Below, in pieces: positions 1 through 10,243 of a stretch of DNA of 64,000 nt. A program made the position numbers and the translations under genes. Within the stretch, counting starts at the first letter, position 1. Each line of letters opens with the position of its first letter. Origin of the DNA: Siansivirga zeaxanthinifaciens CC-SAMT-1 (GTDB taxonomy: Bacteria > Bacteroidota > Bacteroidia > Flavobacteriales > Flavobacteriaceae); NCBI RefSeq assembly GCF_000941055.1, contig NZ_CP007202.1:2414001-2478000 (forward strand), in the 5' to 3' direction. The notes below the pieces were generated by a model. It saw only the letters and a list, made by a program, of their open reading frames with translations. It had not been told where the DNA came from and did no database searches.

Positions 1-2384
1 GAAGCACTAGACTCATCGGCAGTACATTCTATAGTAACATCAGCAGGTACCGTTATTGTAGGCGGTGTTGTATCAATTACAGTTATTTTTTGATCAGCTG
101 AAGTTGAGTTACCACATTCATCAGTAGCTGTCCAAGTTCTAATAATGGTTTTAGTATTACCACAAGTAGTAGTTACCACATCAGATTCAGTGATAATTAC
201 CGTACCACAAGTATCAGTACCAGTAGCTACACCATTAGAAGCACTAGACTCATCGGCAGTACATTCTATAGTAACATCAGCAGGAACAGTTATTGTAGGC
301 GGTGTTGTATCAATTACAGTTATTTTTTGATCAGCTGAAGTTGTGTTACCACATTCATCGGTAGCTGTCCAAGTTCTAGTGATAATATAGCTGTTTGTAC
401 AATCGCCTTGAGTTACCACATCAGATTTAGTGATAGTTACCGTGCCACAAGTATCAGCACCAGTAGCTACACCATTAGAAGCACTAGACTCATCGGCAGT
501 ACATTCTATAGTAACATCAGCAGGTACAGTGATAGTAGGTGGTGTTGTATCAATTACAGTTATTTTTTGATCAGCTGAAGTTGAGTTACCACATTCATCA
601 GTAGCTGTCCAAGTTCTAATAATGGTTTTAGTATTACCACAAGTAGTAGTTACCACATCAGATTCAGTGATAATTACCGTACCACAAGTATCAGTACCAG
701 TAGCTACACCATTAGAAGCACTAGACTCATCGGCAGTACATTCTATAGTAACATCAGCAGGTACCGTTATTGTAGGCGGTGTTGTATCAATTACAGTTAT
801 TTTTTGATCAGCTGAAGTTGAGTTACCACATTCATCAGTAGCTGTCCAAGTTCTAATAATTGTTTTAGTATTACCACAAGCAGTAGTCACCACATCAGAT
901 TCAGTAATAGTTACCGTACCACAAGTATCAGCCCCAGTAGCTACACCATTAGAAGCACTAGACTCATCGGCAGTACATTCTATAGTAACATCAGCAGGTA
1001 CCGTTATTGTAGGCGGTGTTGTATCAATTACAGTTATTTTTTGATCAGCTGAAGTTGAGTTACCACATTCATCAGTAGCTGTCCAAGTTCTAATAATGGT
1101 TTTAGTATTACCACAAGTAGTAGTTACCACATCAGATTCAGTGATAATTACCGTACCACAAGTATCAGTACCAGTAGCTACACCATTAGAAGCACTAGAC
1201 TCATCGGCAGTACATTCTATAGTAACATCAGCAGGAACAGTTATTGTAGGCGGTGTTGTATCAATTACAGTTATTTTTTGATCAGCTGAAGTTGAGTTAC
1301 CACATTCATCAGTAGCTGTCCAAGTTCTAATAATGGTTTTAGTATTACCACAAGTAGTAGTTACCACATCAGATTCAGTGATAATTACCGTACCACAAGT
1401 ATCAGTACCAGTAGCTACACCATTAGAAGCACTAGACTCATCGGCAGTACATTCTATAGTAACATCAGCAGGTACCGTTATTGTAGGCGGTGTTGTATCA
1501 ATTACAGTTATTTTTTGATCAGCTGAAGTTGAGTTACCACATTCATCAGTAGCTGTCCAAGTTCTAATAATGGTTTTAGTATTACCACAAGTAGTAGTTA
1601 CCACATCAGATTCAGTGATAGTTACCGTACCACAAGTATCAGCCCCAGTAGCTACACCATTAGAAGCACTAGACTCATCGGCAGTACATTCTATAGTAAC
1701 ATCAGCAGGTACCGTTATTGTAGGCGGTGTTGTATCAATTACAGTTATTTTTTGATCAGCTGAAGTTGAGTTACCACATTCATCAGTAGCTGTCCAAGTT
1801 CTAATAATGGTTTTAGTATTACCACAAGTAGTAGTTACCACATCAGATTCAGTGATAGTTACCGTACCACAAGTATCAGCCCCAGTAGCTACACCATTAG
1901 AAGCACTAGACTCATCGGCAGTACATTCTATAGTAACATCAGCAGGTACCGTTATTGTAGGCGGTGTTGTATCAATTACAGTTATTTTTTGATCAGCTGA
2001 AGTTGAGTTACCACATTCATCAGTAGCTGTCCAAGTTCTAATAATTGTTTTAGTATTACCACAAGCAGTAGTCACCACATCAGATTCAGTGATAGTTACC
2101 GTACCACAAGTATCAGCCCCAGTAGCTACACCATTAGAAGCACTAGACTCATCGGCAGTACATTCTATAGTAACATCAGCAGGTACCGTTATTGTAGGCG
2201 GTGTTGTATCAATTACAGTTATTTTTTGATCAGCTGAAGTTGAGTTACCACATTCATCAGTAGCTGTCCAAGTTCTAATAATGGTTTTAGTATTACCACA
2301 AGCAGTAGTCACCACATCAGATTCAGTGATAGTTACCGTACCACAAGTATCAGCCCCAGTAGCTACACCATTAGAAGCACTAGA
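1..2384 (-). pseudogene. In-frame continuation of the repeat adhesin beyond a premature stop
   Basis: The minus-strand frame of the adhesin stays open from the TAG at 2385-2387 to the window edge, about 794 codons. All units are 237 bp (79 codons) or one 240 bp (80 codons), so the frame is never lost. Each unit encodes a HYR-like/Ig-like module with cysteine pairs, recognisable by TPPTITVPADVTIEC and TATDECGNSTSADQ. One unit (about 376-413) differs, reading QGDCTNSYIITRTW instead of the usual ACGNTKTIIRTW. There is no credible internal start or signal peptide, so this part is expressed only if the stop is absent, read through or repaired. The true C-terminus, where a type IX secretion sorting domain would be expected, lies outside the window. 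The open frame is seen directly; its status as a broken gene tail is inferred. Confidence 0.75.
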
Positions 2385-2903
2385 CTAATCGGCAGTACAT
2401 TCTATAGTAACATCAGCAGGTACAGTTATTGTAGGCGGTGTTGTATCAATTACAGTTATTTTTTGATCAGCTGAAGTTGAGTTACCACATTCATCAGTAG
2501 CTGTCCAAGTTCTAATAATTGTTTTAGTATTACCACAAGCAGTAGTCACCACATCAGATTCAGTGATAGTTACCGTACCACAAGTATCAGCCCCAGTTGC
2601 TACACCATTAGAAGCACTAGACTCATCGGCAGTACATTCTATAGTAACATCAGCAGGAACAGTTATTGTAGGCGGTGTTGTATCAATCACAGTTATTTTT
2701 TGATCAGCTGAAGTTGAGTTACCACATTCATCAGTAGCTGTCCAAGTTCTAATAATTGTTTTAGTATTACCACAAGCAGTAGTCACCACATCAGATTCAG
2801 TGATAGTTACCAATCCACAAGCGTCTCCTCCTGTAGCCACACCATTAGTAGCACTAGACTCATCGGCAGTACATTCTATAGTAACATCAGCAGGTACAGT
2901 TAT
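1..2903 (-). repeat. Tandem array of 237-bp coding repeats (79-aa HYR-like module)
   Basis: The anchor reading gtaggcggtgttgtatcaat recurs at about 57, 294, 537, 771, 1008, 1245, 1482, 1719, 1956, 2193, 2430 and 2667, so twelve copies lie in the window and the array continues off the left edge. The spacing is 237 bp except for one 240-bp unit. Copies differ by only a few bases (for example GTA/GCA or GGT/GGA choices), which suggests recent amplification or gene conversion. The array ends where the anchor switches to a different module at about 2904. Confidence 0.95.
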
Positions 2904-5900
2904 TGTAGGCGGTGTATTATCTTTAATAACAAATTTAGCAACAGTGTTGGTAGTATTACCACAAGCATCAGTTGCAGTAAAAGTAACATTAGCCATTCCT
3001 GTATTTCCGCATTCATCTGATAAAGTAGTAAAGTTGTTTGTCCATTCAATTGCAGAACAATCATCGGTAGCCGTTGCTCCTCCGTTGGAAGCAAGCCAAT
3101 CAGTTAATTCTTGAATATTTCCTGAACCATCACACTCAGCAAGATAGTCACTCGCTTGTGTAGTTATACTTGGCGGAATATTATCTTGTATGTGATAAAC
3201 TGCTGAAGTTTGTGAAAAATTCCCACAGGCATCCGTGGCAGTGAAAGTAACAGTAATACCTTTACCTTCTTTACATCTTACACTTGTGTTTTGACCATAA
3301 TCATTTGTCCAAGTTACTGTACTACAATTATCGGTTGCAGTTACACCTGCATGATTATCTAACCAATTTTGCAGAGCATTCGGATCTGTAATCCCACACT
3401 CTATATCAATGTCTAATTTATTAGATTCATCTATTACTGGAGGTGTATTATCATCTACTATGATAGTTTGAATAACATTTATTGAATTTCCTGAAGGGTC
3501 TGTGATAGAGTAAGTTCTCATAATATTACCACCACACGCATCTGGATTTAATGAACTATCAGAAACAAATTCAACTTTTGTACTACAATTGTCATTCTCA
3601 TCTAAAACAACTGAAACATCAGGAGCAGGAATATCTGAAACACATTGAACAGAAATAGAATCAGGATTACTTGCAGTAGGCGGTACATTATCTTGTACAG
3701 TTACTGTAGCAGTACAAGTAGAAGCATTACCATTAACATCAGTAACAGTAAGCGTTACCGTATTATCACCAACCTCAGCACAAGTAAAATCTGTTTGAGA
3801 AAGCGTTATAGTATCAACGGCACAATTATCAGAAGATCCGTTATCAACTTGAGCAGGTGTTACTGAAGCATTACCAGCAGCATCAAGTTGAATAGTTACA
3901 TTTTGACAAAGCGCAGTAGGCGGTACATTATCTTGCACAGTTACTGTAGCAGTACAAGTAGAAGCATTACCATTAACATCAGTAACAGTAAGCGTTACCG
4001 TATTATCACCAACCTCAGCACAAGTAAAATCTGTTTGAGAAAGCGTTATAGTATCAACGGCACAATTATCAGAAGATCCATTATCAACTTGAGCCGGTGT
4101 TACCGAAGCATTACCAGTAGCATCAAGTTGAATAGTTACATTTTGACAAAGCGCAGTAGGCGGTACATTATCTTGTACAGTTACTGTAGCAGTACAAGTA
4201 GAAGCATTACCATTAACATCAGTAACAGTAAGCGTTACCGTATTATCACCAACCTCAGCACAAGTAAAATCTGTTTGAGAAAGCGTTATAGTATCAACGG
4301 CACAATTATCAGAAGATCCGTTATCAACTTGAGCCGGTGTTACCGAAGCATTACCAGTAGCATCAAGTTGTATAGTTACATTTTGACAAAGCGCAGTAGG
4401 CGGTACATTATCTTGCACAGTTACTGTAGCAGTACAAGTAGAAGCATTACCATTAACATCAGTAACAGTAAGTGTTACCGTATTATCACCAACCTCAGCA
4501 CAAGTAAAATCTGTTTGAGAAAGCGTTATAGTATCAACGGCACAATTATCAGAAGATCCGTTATCAACTTGAGCCGGTGTTACCGAAGCATTACCAGTAG
4601 CATCAAGTTGTATAGTTACATTTTGACAAAGCGCAGTAGGCGGTACATTATCTTGTACAGTTACTGTAGCAGTACAAGTAGAAGCATTACCATTAACATC
4701 AGTAACAGTAAGCGTTACCGTATTATCACCAACCTCAGCACAAGTAAAATCTGTTTGAGAAAGCGTTATAGTATCAACGGCACAATTATCAGAAGATCCG
4801 TTATCAACTTGAGCCGGTGTTACCGAAGCATTACCAGTAGCATCAAGTTGTATAGTTACATTTTGACAAAGCGCAGTAGGCGGTACATTATCTTGCACAG
4901 TTACTGTAGCAGTACAAGTAGAAGCATTACCATTAACATCAGTAACAGTAAGCGTTACCGTATTATCACCAACCTCAGCACAAGTAAAATCTGTTTGAGA
5001 AAGCGTTATAGTATCAACGGCACAATTATCAGAAGATCCGTTATCAACTTGAGCCGGTGTTACCGAAGCATTACCAGTAGCATCAAGTTGTATAGTTACA
5101 TTTTGACAAAGCGCAGTAGGCGGTACATTATCTTGTACAGTTACTGTAGCAGTACAAGTAGAAGCATTACCATTAACATCAGTAACAGTAAGCGTTACCG
5201 TATTATCACCAACCTCAGCACAAGTAAAATCTGTTTGAGAAAGCGTTATAGTATCAACGGCACAATTATCAGAAGATCCGTTATCAACTTGAGCCGGTGT
5301 TACCGAAGCATTACCAGTAGCATCAAGTTGTATAGTTACATTTTGACAAAGCGCAGTAGGCGGTACATTATCTTGCACAGTTACTGTAGCGGTACAAGTA
5401 GAAGCATTACCATTAACATCAGTAACAGTAAGCGTTACCGTATTATCACCAACCTCAGCACAAGTAAAATCTGTTTGAGAAAGCGTTATAGTATCAACGG
5501 CACAATTATCAGAAGATCCGTTATCAACTTGAGCCGGTGTTACCGAAGCATTACCAGTAGCATCAAGTTGTATAGTTACATTTTGACAAAGCGCAGTAGG
5601 CGGTACATTATCTTGCACAGTTACTGTAGCAGTACAAGTAGAAGCATTACCATTAACATCAGTAACAGTAAGCGTTACCGTATTATCACCAACCTCAGCA
5701 CAAGTAAAATCTGTTTGAGAAAGCGTTATAGTATCAACGGCACAATTATCAGAAGATCCGTTATCAACTTGAGCCGGTGTTACCGAAGCATTACCAGTAG
5801 CATCAAGTTGAATAGTTACATTTTGACAAAGCGCAGTAGGCGGTACATTATCTTGTACAGTTACTGTAGCAGTACAAGTATCAGTATTACCCGAATCATC

Positions 5901-7163
5901 TGTAACAGTAAGTGTTACTTGATTAGCTCCTACATCAGCACATGAAAAAGATGTTTTTGAAGCAGATAATGTTATTGTTCCACATGCATCAGTCGAACCC
6001 CCATCAATATCAGCTGGAACTATAGTGGCACTACCACTACTATCAAGTTGAATAGTTATATTTTTACAAAGTGCATTAGGATTAATATTATCAGCAATTG
6101 TTATAATCTGTGTTGAAGTGTCATTATTACAATCAGCTATAGCACCATCTGCATCTGAAACCTTTAACGTAACTGTCTTATCTCCAAATGTCGAAAATGT
6201 ATGAGAAGGATTTTGTAAAGTACTAGTAGTACCATCTCCAAAATCCCAGAGATATACTACTGGAGCACCACCTGGATATGGATCTGAAGATGTATCGGTG
6301 AAATTTATTGTTTTACCACAATTAGCATCAACTGAATAAGTATATGAAGAAGTAATTGCAGGTAAAAAATCAAGTTGAATTATAGCATCAATTTCTACGA
6401 TTTGAGCTAAACAATCTCCAGAACTTCCTAAAGGTATTTCAACTGTAATAGTAAATTCGTATAGACCAGGAACACTTACAGTTACATTTGTATCTTCACT
6501 TGTTGGTGATGAAAACTGTGAAGTACCAGGTCCACCTGTTTGAGTCCATTGATACGAACTAACAGTGATACCATCCGGTATATTACCTATAGTGGCATCT
6601 AAAAAAGCTGTATCAAAACAAACATTATTCCCTACACCTCCTATTACAGCAACATCAGAATCTATTTTTGGAGTTCCTCCTGCCTCAATTAAATCAGCAA
6701 AAATCAAACAAACATTACCTCCTCCTGTACAAGCAGAATATCTTACACCACCAATATAAATGGTTCTTGTATTGTTACAAGAACTTGATGTAGATCCAAG
6801 GGCACCGGTTTGTTTACCAATATCTGTAATGTTTTCAATATCAATAGCGGTGTTTTCAGCGAGAGTAAGTTCTACACTGTTATTGGCCCACAATATTTGT
6901 CCTCCGTTTTTAATTTCAATTCTATTAATATGCGATGGAATTGTTGTGTTTGCTAGTAATGTAATATCAATTCCATTAGGTATAATAACTACACCATTAC
7001 ATGTGTTTTGATTAGTATTTAACCAGGTGACAAATTGTGCTCCAGTAAAGTTACTAGGTACTGTACATTGCGCTTGAATCTGTGTAAATCCAACAAAAAT
7101 AAATAGTATGAGAGCTATATACTTTTTTAGATTGTTATTAATTTTAAAAGTAATTGTTTTCAT
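2385..7163 (-). CDS. Giant secreted PKD/HYR-repeat surface protein, N-terminal part, ended by an in-frame TAG
   Basis: Predicted product of 1592 residues. Signal peptide at about 1-31 (hydrophobic IALILFIFVGF, cleavage near QIQA). An N-terminal unrecognised domain follows to about 265. A PKD domain lies at about 270-355 with the typical WDFGDG at about 305-310. Next come one divergent and nine nearly identical 80-residue modules (about 445-1164, each starting PPTALCQNV and containing DNGSSDNCAVDTITLSQ). Divergent HYR-like modules reach about 1420, followed by the first copies of a 79-residue HYR module. The protein ends abruptly inside a module at IECTAD, where GAG of sister copies is TAG. 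Such proteins in Bacteroidetes are usually surface adhesins exported by the type IX system through a C-terminal signal. The truncated product would lack that signal and might be released or degraded. The adhesin role is inferred from domain type. Confidence 0.85.
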   Translation of the reverse strand: MKTITFKINNNLKKYIALILFIFVGFTQIQAQCTVPSNFTGAQFVTWLNTNQNTCNGVVIIPNGIDITLLANTTIPSHINRIEIKNGGQILWANNSVELTLAENTAIDIENITDIGKQTGALGSTSSSCNNTRTIYIGGVRYSACTGGGNVCLIFADLIEAGGTPKIDSDVAVIGGVGNNVCFDTAFLDATIGNIPDGITVSSYQWTQTGGPGTSQFSSPTSEDTNVTVSVPGLYEFTITVEIPLGSSGDCLAQIVEIDAIIQLDFLPAITSSYTYSVDANCGKTINFTDTSSDPYPGGAPVVYLWDFGDGTTSTLQNPSHTFSTFGDKTVTLKVSDADGAIADCNNDTSTQIITIADNINPNALCKNITIQLDSSGSATIVPADIDGGSTDACGTITLSASKTSFSCADVGANQVTLTVTDDSGNTDTCTATVTVQDNVPPTALCQNVTIQLDATGNASVTPAQVDNGSSDNCAVDTITLSQTDFTCAEVGDNTVTLTVTDVNGNASTCTATVTVQDNVPPTALCQNVTIQLDATGNASVTPAQVDNGSSDNCAVDTITLSQTDFTCAEVGDNTVTLTVTDVNGNASTCTATVTVQDNVPPTALCQNVTIQLDATGNASVTPAQVDNGSSDNCAVDTITLSQTDFTCAEVGDNTVTLTVTDVNGNASTCTATVTVQDNVPPTALCQNVTIQLDATGNASVTPAQVDNGSSDNCAVDTITLSQTDFTCAEVGDNTVTLTVTDVNGNASTCTATVTVQDNVPPTALCQNVTIQLDATGNASVTPAQVDNGSSDNCAVDTITLSQTDFTCAEVGDNTVTLTVTDVNGNASTCTATVTVQDNVPPTALCQNVTIQLDATGNASVTPAQVDNGSSDNCAVDTITLSQTDFTCAEVGDNTVTLTVTDVNGNASTCTATVTVQDNVPPTALCQNVTIQLDATGNASVTPAQVDNGSSDNCAVDTITLSQTDFTCAEVGDNTVTLTVTDVNGNASTCTATVTVQDNVPPTALCQNVTIQLDATGNASVTPAQVDNGSSDNCAVDTITLSQTDFTCAEVGDNTVTLTVTDVNGNASTCTATVTVQDNVPPTALCQNVTIQLDAAGNASVTPAQVDNGSSDNCAVDTITLSQTDFTCAEVGDNTVTLTVTDVNGNASTCTATVTVQDNVPPTASNPDSISVQCVSDIPAPDVSVVLDENDNCSTKVEFVSDSSLNPDACGGNIMRTYSITDPSGNSINVIQTIIVDDNTPPVIDESNKLDIDIECGITDPNALQNWLDNHAGVTATDNCSTVTWTNDYGQNTSVRCKEGKGITVTFTATDACGNFSQTSAVYHIQDNIPPSITTQASDYLAECDGSGNIQELTDWLASNGGATATDDCSAIEWTNNFTTLSDECGNTGMANVTFTATDACGNTTNTVAKFVIKDNTPPTITVPADVTIECTADESSATNGVATGGDACGLVTITESDVVTTACGNTKTIIRTWTATDECGNSTSADQKITVIDTTPPTITVPADVTIECTADESSASNGVATGADTCGTVTITESDVVTTACGNTKTIIRTWTATDECGNSTSADQKITVIDTTPPTITVPADVTIECTAD
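3671..5830 (-). repeat. Nine tandem 240-bp coding repeats (80-aa module)
   Basis: The block ttttgacaaagcgcagtagg recurs exactly every 240 bp at 3901, 4141, 4381, 4621, 4861, 5101, 5341, 5581 and 5821. The nine encoded modules are almost identical; the last copy has DAAGNAS where the others have DATGNAS. Base differences are few and mostly silent (ttgtac/ttgcac, ccg/cca), and the ttgtac/ttgcac choice largely alternates along the array, which hints at duplication of a two-unit block. A more divergent tenth copy sits at about 5831-6070. Confidence 0.95.
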
Positions 7164-7597
7164 AAATTGGGTGTTTTATTAAACTACAGCAACCTTGTTA
7201 TATGTTTTTAATTTATTATAGGCTATATATGGTCACAATTATGGCAATGCTATTTTGCGCATAATTATTATCTTGAGGGAAGAATTAGTTTTATGAATAC
7301 AAATCCATATTATATATATTAGATTCGATATCATAATTAAATGATTAATAGCTACTAACAAAAGAACGTATATATGTTTTCATGTTCAAAAAAAACTCGT
7401 CAAACGCCTATATATTCGATTATCGGAATTGATTTACAATTAATCGATACATAATTGTATTTCATCGATAAAAAATTTGATATTTAACAACATATTTTAT
7501 TTAGATATTTATTTAATTAATTTTAAAAAAACGAATTTACGCATTTTATCGAATATATTACGCGTTTAACCGATAAAATTTACATTTCAACGATAAT
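7164..7597. promoter_or_regulatory. 434-bp divergent intergenic region with a cluster of CGATA motifs
   Basis: This A+T-rich gap separates the divergent adhesin and sixA genes and contains no coding frame I can support. Its sixA-proximal half is rich in CGATA/TATCG motifs (about 7418-7425, 7443-7448, 7464-7470, 7547-7551, 7570-7575, 7590-7594). Two of them form a perfect 9-bp inverted repeat, ATTTTATCG at 7543-7551 and CGATAAAAT at 7571-7579, ending 18 bp before the sixA start codon. This could be an operator or a hairpin in the 5' leader; no known regulator is recognised. Confidence 0.4.
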
Positions 7598-8092
7598 ATG
7601 AAAAAATTAATACTTATTAGACATGCAAAATCTTCTTGGAAGTTTAATGTCATAGATCATGAAAGGCCTTTAGAAACAAGGGGTTTAAACGATGCTTTGT
7701 TAGTTTCTAAACATTTGTTAAGAAGTCAATTAGAGGTTGATTTAGTTTTGTGCAGTGATGCTATTAGAACTAAAAAAACGGCTGAAATCTTCAATAATTG
7801 CTTAAAAATCGACGAAAAGCACATTGTTTTTAATCATGATTTGTATGATTTCGAAGGGTCTAGTCTGTTAAAAGTTATAAAATCCTGTAATAATTCGGTA
7901 GATACATTAATGGTTTTTGGACATAATCATGCATTAACATACTTTGTTAATACGTTTGGAGATCGATATATCGATAATGTCCCTACTTCTGGCGTTGTAA
8001 TTATAGAATTCAATATTGATAATTGGAAAGATTTAAAACAAGGAAAAACATTACAAACATTATTTCCCAAAGATTTTCGAGAATTAAGTTAA
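7598..8092 (+). CDS. sixA: SixA-type histidine phosphatase
   Basis: A 164-residue protein of the histidine phosphatase (phosphoglycerate mutase-like) superfamily. The catalytic RHAK motif lies at residues 8-11 (His9 would take the phosphate), and the second conserved His lies in FGHNHA near residue 109. The length matches small SixA proteins, which in E. coli dephosphorylate phosphohistidine in relay proteins. It is followed after 86 bp by ppk1 and ppx on the same strand. The link with polyphosphate genes suggests a role in phosphate signalling or turnover, but the substrate here is unknown. The ATG at 7598 directly precedes the conserved N-terminal strand, so the start is secure. Confidence 0.85.
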   Translation: MKKLILIRHAKSSWKFNVIDHERPLETRGLNDALLVSKHLLRSQLEVDLVLCSDAIRTKKTAEIFNNCLKIDEKHIVFNHDLYDFEGSSLLKVIKSCNNSVDTLMVFGHNHALTYFVNTFGDRYIDNVPTSGVVIIEFNIDNWKDLKQGKTLQTLFPKDFRELS

Positions 8093-8178
8093 AATAATTG
8101 TTATATACTTCCTATATATAAAGTCTATTTTAAGTAAATAAGATATATTTGTGAAGGTATAATTATACGTTTATTAGA

Positions 8179-10242
8179 ATGACAAAACCCGAAATTCACG
8201 AAAACCTTTATATAAACAGAGAAATTAGTTGGTTACAATTCAATGCCAGAGTACTTCAGGAAGCATCAGATGAAACCGTACCATTAATTGAACGTTTGCG
8301 TTTTGCAGGCATCTTTTCAAATAATTTAGATGAATTTTTTAAAGTGCGTTATGCAACCGTTAAACGTATCGTTGAAGCTGGAAAAGGTGGGAAAAACGAG
8401 CTCGGTGGTATTAGGGCTAAAGAACTTCTCGAAATAATTACACAAATAGTTATTGAACAGCAAACAGAGAGCTTATCAATTTTAGATAGTGTTCATGAAC
8501 GTTTAGAGGAAGAAAACATTTACATAATAAACGAAACTAAAATTAATGCCTTTCAACATGATTTTATAAAACGATATTTTATAAGAAAGGTTAGTCCGGC
8601 ATTAGTTACTATCATTTTAAATGATTTAGTAGTCTTGCCAAACCTAAAAGATAGCGCGGCTTATTTAGCGGTAAGAATGGTAATGAAAAATGATGAGCGC
8701 CAATTTGCACTCATTGAAATTCCTAAAACTATCAACAGATTTGTTGAACTACCAAATGAAGGCGACAAAAGCTACATCATCATGATTGATGATTTAATAA
8801 GATATTGCTTAAAAGACATCTTTAATATTTTCGATTATGAAACGATTTCGGCTCATATGATAAAAATTACGCGTGATGCCGAATTAGATTTTGAAAGCGA
8901 CTTAAGTAAAAGTTTTATTGAAAAAGTCTCCGATAGTGTTAAACACAGAAAAATTGGAGAACCCGTTCGTTTTGTTTACGATAAAACCATTCACCACGAA
9001 ACTTTAGACTATTTAATGTCTAAAATGGGAATTGATGATACAGATAGTATTATTCCTGGTGGTCGTTATCACAACAGACGCGATTATATGAGCTTTCCAA
9101 GTTTAGGAAGAACCGATTTATTGTATCCTAAAATTGAAGCATTACCAATAAAAGGGCTTAGTTTAGAATCTAGTATTTTTAATGCTATAGATAAAAAAGA
9201 TTATTTGCTTTACGCCCCGTATCAAACATTTTCTTACATCGTTAAGTTTTTAAGAGAAGCCGCTCTGGATCCTGCTGTAAAAACAATAAAAATTACAATT
9301 TACAGATTAGCAGAAATATCACATATTGCGAGTTCCCTTATTAATGCAGCCATTAATGGTAAAACCGTAACTGTTTCCATAGAATTACGTGCTCGATTTG
9401 ATGAACAAGCTAATATCGATTACGCACAACAAATGGAAGACGAAGGAGTTAATCTTATTTTTGGAGTACAAGGACTAAAAGTACACAGTAAAATGTGTGT
9501 TATAGAGCGCGAGGAAAACAAAAAAATAAGACGCTACGGCTTTATTAGTACAGGAAATTTTAATGAATCTACAGCTAAAATTTATACAGATTACACCTTA
9601 CTAACATCCAATCAACGTATATTAAAGGATGTCAATAAAATATTTAGTTTTTTTGAGACCAACTATAAAATATTCACTTACAAACATTTAATTACATCAC
9701 CTCATTACACAAAAAAAGCATTATTTAAGTTAATTGATAACGAAATAAAAAATGTAAAAAATGGTAAAGAGGGCTATATTAGATTAAAAATGAATAGTAT
9801 TTCTAGTTATACTATGGTCGATAAATTGTATGAAGCCAGCAATGCAGGAGTTAAAATACAAATGATTGTTCGCGGTATTTGTTGTTTAATACCTGGTGTG
9901 AAAGGCATGAGTGAAAATATTGAAGTTATAAGTGTGGTCGATAAATTCTTAGAACATTCTAGATTGTATATTTTTGGAAACAATGGAGATCCTAAAGTTT
10001 ATATTTCTTCTGCCGATTGGATGACTAGAAATATAGATAATAGAGTAGAAGTAAGTTGTCCTATTTACGATGAAGCTATAAAACAAGAAATTATTGATAC
10101 TTATAATATTTGTTGGAGTGACAATGTGAAAGCGCGATTAATAAATACCGAAACCGAAAACGAATATAGAATTAATAATAATGAAAAAGTACGTTCTCAA
10201 TTTGCTACATACAATTATTATTTAAATAAATTAAACAGCTAA
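8179..10242 (+). CDS. ppk1: Polyphosphate kinase 1
   Basis: The 687-residue length is normal for PPK1, which reversibly transfers the gamma phosphate of ATP onto inorganic polyphosphate. The N-terminal signature NREISWLQFNARVL is at about residues 12-25. The autophosphorylated histidine lies in GLKVHSKM (His436) and the second conserved histidine in FLEHSRLY (His593), both in the PLD-like C-terminal half. The ppx stop-start spacing is 1 bp (ppk1 ends at 10242, ppx starts at 10244), so the synthetic and degradative enzymes appear translationally coupled. All key residues are present and the gene looks intact. Confidence 0.97.
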   Translation: MTKPEIHENLYINREISWLQFNARVLQEASDETVPLIERLRFAGIFSNNLDEFFKVRYATVKRIVEAGKGGKNELGGIRAKELLEIITQIVIEQQTESLSILDSVHERLEEENIYIINETKINAFQHDFIKRYFIRKVSPALVTIILNDLVVLPNLKDSAAYLAVRMVMKNDERQFALIEIPKTINRFVELPNEGDKSYIIMIDDLIRYCLKDIFNIFDYETISAHMIKITRDAELDFESDLSKSFIEKVSDSVKHRKIGEPVRFVYDKTIHHETLDYLMSKMGIDDTDSIIPGGRYHNRRDYMSFPSLGRTDLLYPKIEALPIKGLSLESSIFNAIDKKDYLLYAPYQTFSYIVKFLREAALDPAVKTIKITIYRLAEISHIASSLINAAINGKTVTVSIELRARFDEQANIDYAQQMEDEGVNLIFGVQGLKVHSKMCVIEREENKKIRRYGFISTGNFNESTAKIYTDYTLLTSNQRILKDVNKIFSFFETNYKIFTYKHLITSPHYTKKALFKLIDNEIKNVKNGKEGYIRLKMNSISSYTMVDKLYEASNAGVKIQMIVRGICCLIPGVKGMSENIEVISVVDKFLEHSRLYIFGNNGDPKVYISSADWMTRNIDNRVEVSCPIYDEAIKQEIIDTYNICWSDNVKARLINTETENEYRINNNEKVRSQFATYNYYLNKLNS

Positions 10243-10243
10243 T

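Noticed and set aside
145..1992. Six nearly identical 61-codon plus-strand frames
   Set aside because: They repeat once per 237-bp unit and are shadows of the minus-strand adhesin modules.
1..5830. CRISPR-like regular repeats
   Set aside because: Units are 237-240 bp, contiguous and coding, with no short repeats separated by unique spacers and no cas genes.
3888..5945. A 685-codon plus-strand open frame across the 240-bp repeats
   Set aside because: It is the antisense of the repeat modules; its sequence is a low-complexity Ser/Arg/Ile repeat without domain character. The minus frame has a signal peptide, a PKD domain and HYR modules.
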